64,000 nucleotides of DNA, from NCBI RefSeq assembly GCF_900176475.1, contig NZ_FWXX01000001.1:806001-870000 (forward strand). The letters are read 5' to 3'. The translations under genes were made by a program, and so were the position numbers. Positions 62,938-64,000 of this stretch are shown here, piece by piece; the first letter of the stretch is position 1; every line of letters starts with the position of its first letter. The stretch is from Tropicibacter naphthalenivorans. GTDB taxonomy: Bacteria > Pseudomonadota > Alphaproteobacteria > Rhodobacterales > Rhodobacteraceae. The notes below the pieces were generated by a model that saw only the letters and a program-made list of their open reading frames with translations, made no database searches and was not told the DNA's origin.

Positions 62938-64000
62938 ATGGCAATTACCTCTGCCAACCAGCTGGAGCTGCTGCAAACTGCCGAAGCGGTGGCGCGCGAA
63001 AAGATGATCGACCCCGGTCTGGTGGTCGAAGCGATGGAAGAATCGCTCGCCCGCGCGGCGAAATCCCGCTACGGCGCGGAAATGGACATTCGCGTGTCCA
63101 TCGACCGCCGCACCGGCAAGGCGACCTTTACCCGCGTGCGCACCGTCGTCGAGGACGAAGAGCTGGAAAACTACCAGGCCGAGCTGACCGTTCAGCAGGC
63201 CAAGCAGTACATGGCCGACCCGAAGGTGGGCGACACCTTTGTCGAAGAAGTCCCGCCGGTGGAACTGGGCCGCATCGCCGCGCAATCCGCCAAGCAGGTG
63301 ATCCTGCAAAAGGTGCGCGAAGCCGAGCGTGACCGCCAGTACGACGAATTCAAGGACCGCAACGGCACGATCATCAACGGTCTGGTCAAGCGCGAGGAAT
63401 ACGGCAACGTCATCGTCGACGTGGGCCGTGGCGAGGCGATCCTGCGCCGCAACGAAAAGATCGGCCGCGAAGCGTACCGCCCCGGCGACCGCATCCGCTG
63501 CTACATCAAGGACGTGCGCCGCGAGACCCGTGGCCCGCAGATCTTCCTGTCGCGCACCGCGCCGGAATTCATGGCCGAGCTGTTCAAGATGGAAGTGCCG
63601 GAAATCTACGACGGCATCATCGAAATCAAGGCCGTCGCCCGTGACCCCGGCTCGCGCGCCAAGATCGCTGTCATTTCCTATGACGGCGGCATCGACCCCG
63701 TGGGCGCGTGCGTCGGTATGCGCGGTAGCCGCGTGCAGGCCGTTGTGAACGAGCTTCAGGGCGAGAAAATCGACATTATCCCGTGGAACGAGGATATGCC
63801 GACCTTCCTCGTGAACGCTTTGCAGCCCGCTGAAGTCTCCAAGGTGGTTCTGGATGAAGAAGCCGAGCGCATCGAAGTTGTCGTCCCCGACGAGCAGCTG
63901 TCGCTGGCGATCGGTCGCCGCGGTCAGAACGTGCGTCTGGCCTCTCAGCTGACCGGACTGGATATCGACATCATGACCGAGGAAGAAGAATCCAAGCGTC
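62938..64000 (+). CDS. nusA: Transcription factor NusA (3' end beyond the window)
   Basis: RNA polymerase pausing and antitermination factor. The frame is open to the window end (354 codons seen of an expected 500 or more). Visible: the polymerase-binding N-terminal domain (SANQLELLQTAEAVAREKMI), the S1 domain (GTIINGLVKREEYGNVIVDVGRGEAIL), KH1 (PVGACVGMRGSRVQAVVNELQGEKIDII) and the start of KH2 (IGRRGQNVRLASQLTG). NusA is known to act on leader terminators of its own operon elsewhere, which fits the upstream leader. Confidence 0.96.
   Translation, partial: MAITSANQLELLQTAEAVAREKMIDPGLVVEAMEESLARAAKSRYGAEMDIRVSIDRRTGKATFTRVRTVVEDEELENYQAELTVQQAKQYMADPKVGDTFVEEVPPVELGRIAAQSAKQVILQKVREAERDRQYDEFKDRNGTIINGLVKREEYGNVIVDVGRGEAILRRNEKIGREAYRPGDRIRCYIKDVRRETRGPQIFLSRTAPEFMAELFKMEVPEIYDGIIEIKAVARDPGSRAKIAVISYDGGIDPVGACVGMRGSRVQAVVNELQGEKIDIIPWNEDMPTFLVNALQPAEVSKVVLDEEAERIEVVVPDEQLSLAIGRRGQNVRLASQLTGLDIDIMTEEEESKR

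Overview
The window looks like chromosome from a marine-type alphaproteobacterium of the family Rhodobacteraceae (Roseobacter-like). The signs are high GC, many genes joined by ATGA overlaps, alphaproteobacterial families (DUF2794, DUF1467, DUF6455, the NDUFA9-like complex I protein), several Hint-domain proteins, an SQR/SulP pair, and the order rimP-nusA. The species cannot be named from the sequence. I saw no insertion sequence, phage module, CRISPR array or rRNA operon. There is one tRNA, tRNA-Leu(CAG).

Layout. 0-2.5 kb: the end of a sulfide:quinone oxidoreductase gene, then a SulP anion permease behind an ATTC-N8-GAAT operator-like site. 2.5-6.3 kb: a phosphoesterase, then serA and serC, with a leader that can fold over the serC start codon. 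6.4-11 kb: a phenylacetate block (TetR regulator, paaK, paaI, divergent paaZ) around a palindromic operator. 11-17.7 kb: small conserved genes, a ureohydrolase, a coupled NlpC/P60 plus M17 peptidase pair, and a beta-carbonic anhydrase. 18-24.4 kb: asd, a membrane-bound nucleotide-sugar dehydratase, a LOG-family protein, a PLP dehydratase, dapD and a GlsB-like protein. 24.4-29.9 kb: an accessory patch between dapD and dapE, with three Hint-domain proteins and a bacterial glutamate-receptor-like channel. 30-38 kb: dapE, a GNAT, a glycosyltransferase, RNase R, and a GST divergent from a WYL regulator. 38-42.6 kb: a leftward operon gpmI-envC-ctpA, then rppH and a small secreted protein.

The second half. 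43.0-43.8 kb holds an AT-richer two-gene cassette (zinc ribbon plus one-helix membrane protein) that looks acquired. Then come carB, aspS, a hemerythrin, a DUF1800/DUF1501 pair, a response regulator, methylmalonyl-CoA epimerase and several small genes. At 57.7-58.6 kb three DUF6455 paralogues follow one another downstream of a near-consensus FNR-type box. The window closes with an NDUFA9-like protein, tRNA-Leu with a clear promoter and terminator, a histidine kinase/response regulator pair, aroQ, and the rimP leader with rimP and the 5' part of nusA.

How the genes fit together. Amino-acid and cell-wall precursor genes recur: serA/serC, asd, dapD, dapE, aroQ, carB and the dehydratase. So do peptidoglycan remodelling genes: EnvC-like, MltB-like, NlpC/P60, LAP and perhaps CtpA. 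The most unusual regions are the Hint/receptor-channel patch, the serC leader, the DUF6455 triplet under its FNR box, the AT-rich cassette, and several repeat-bearing promoter regions, including two TTAA-N7-TTAA (CtrA-type) sites.
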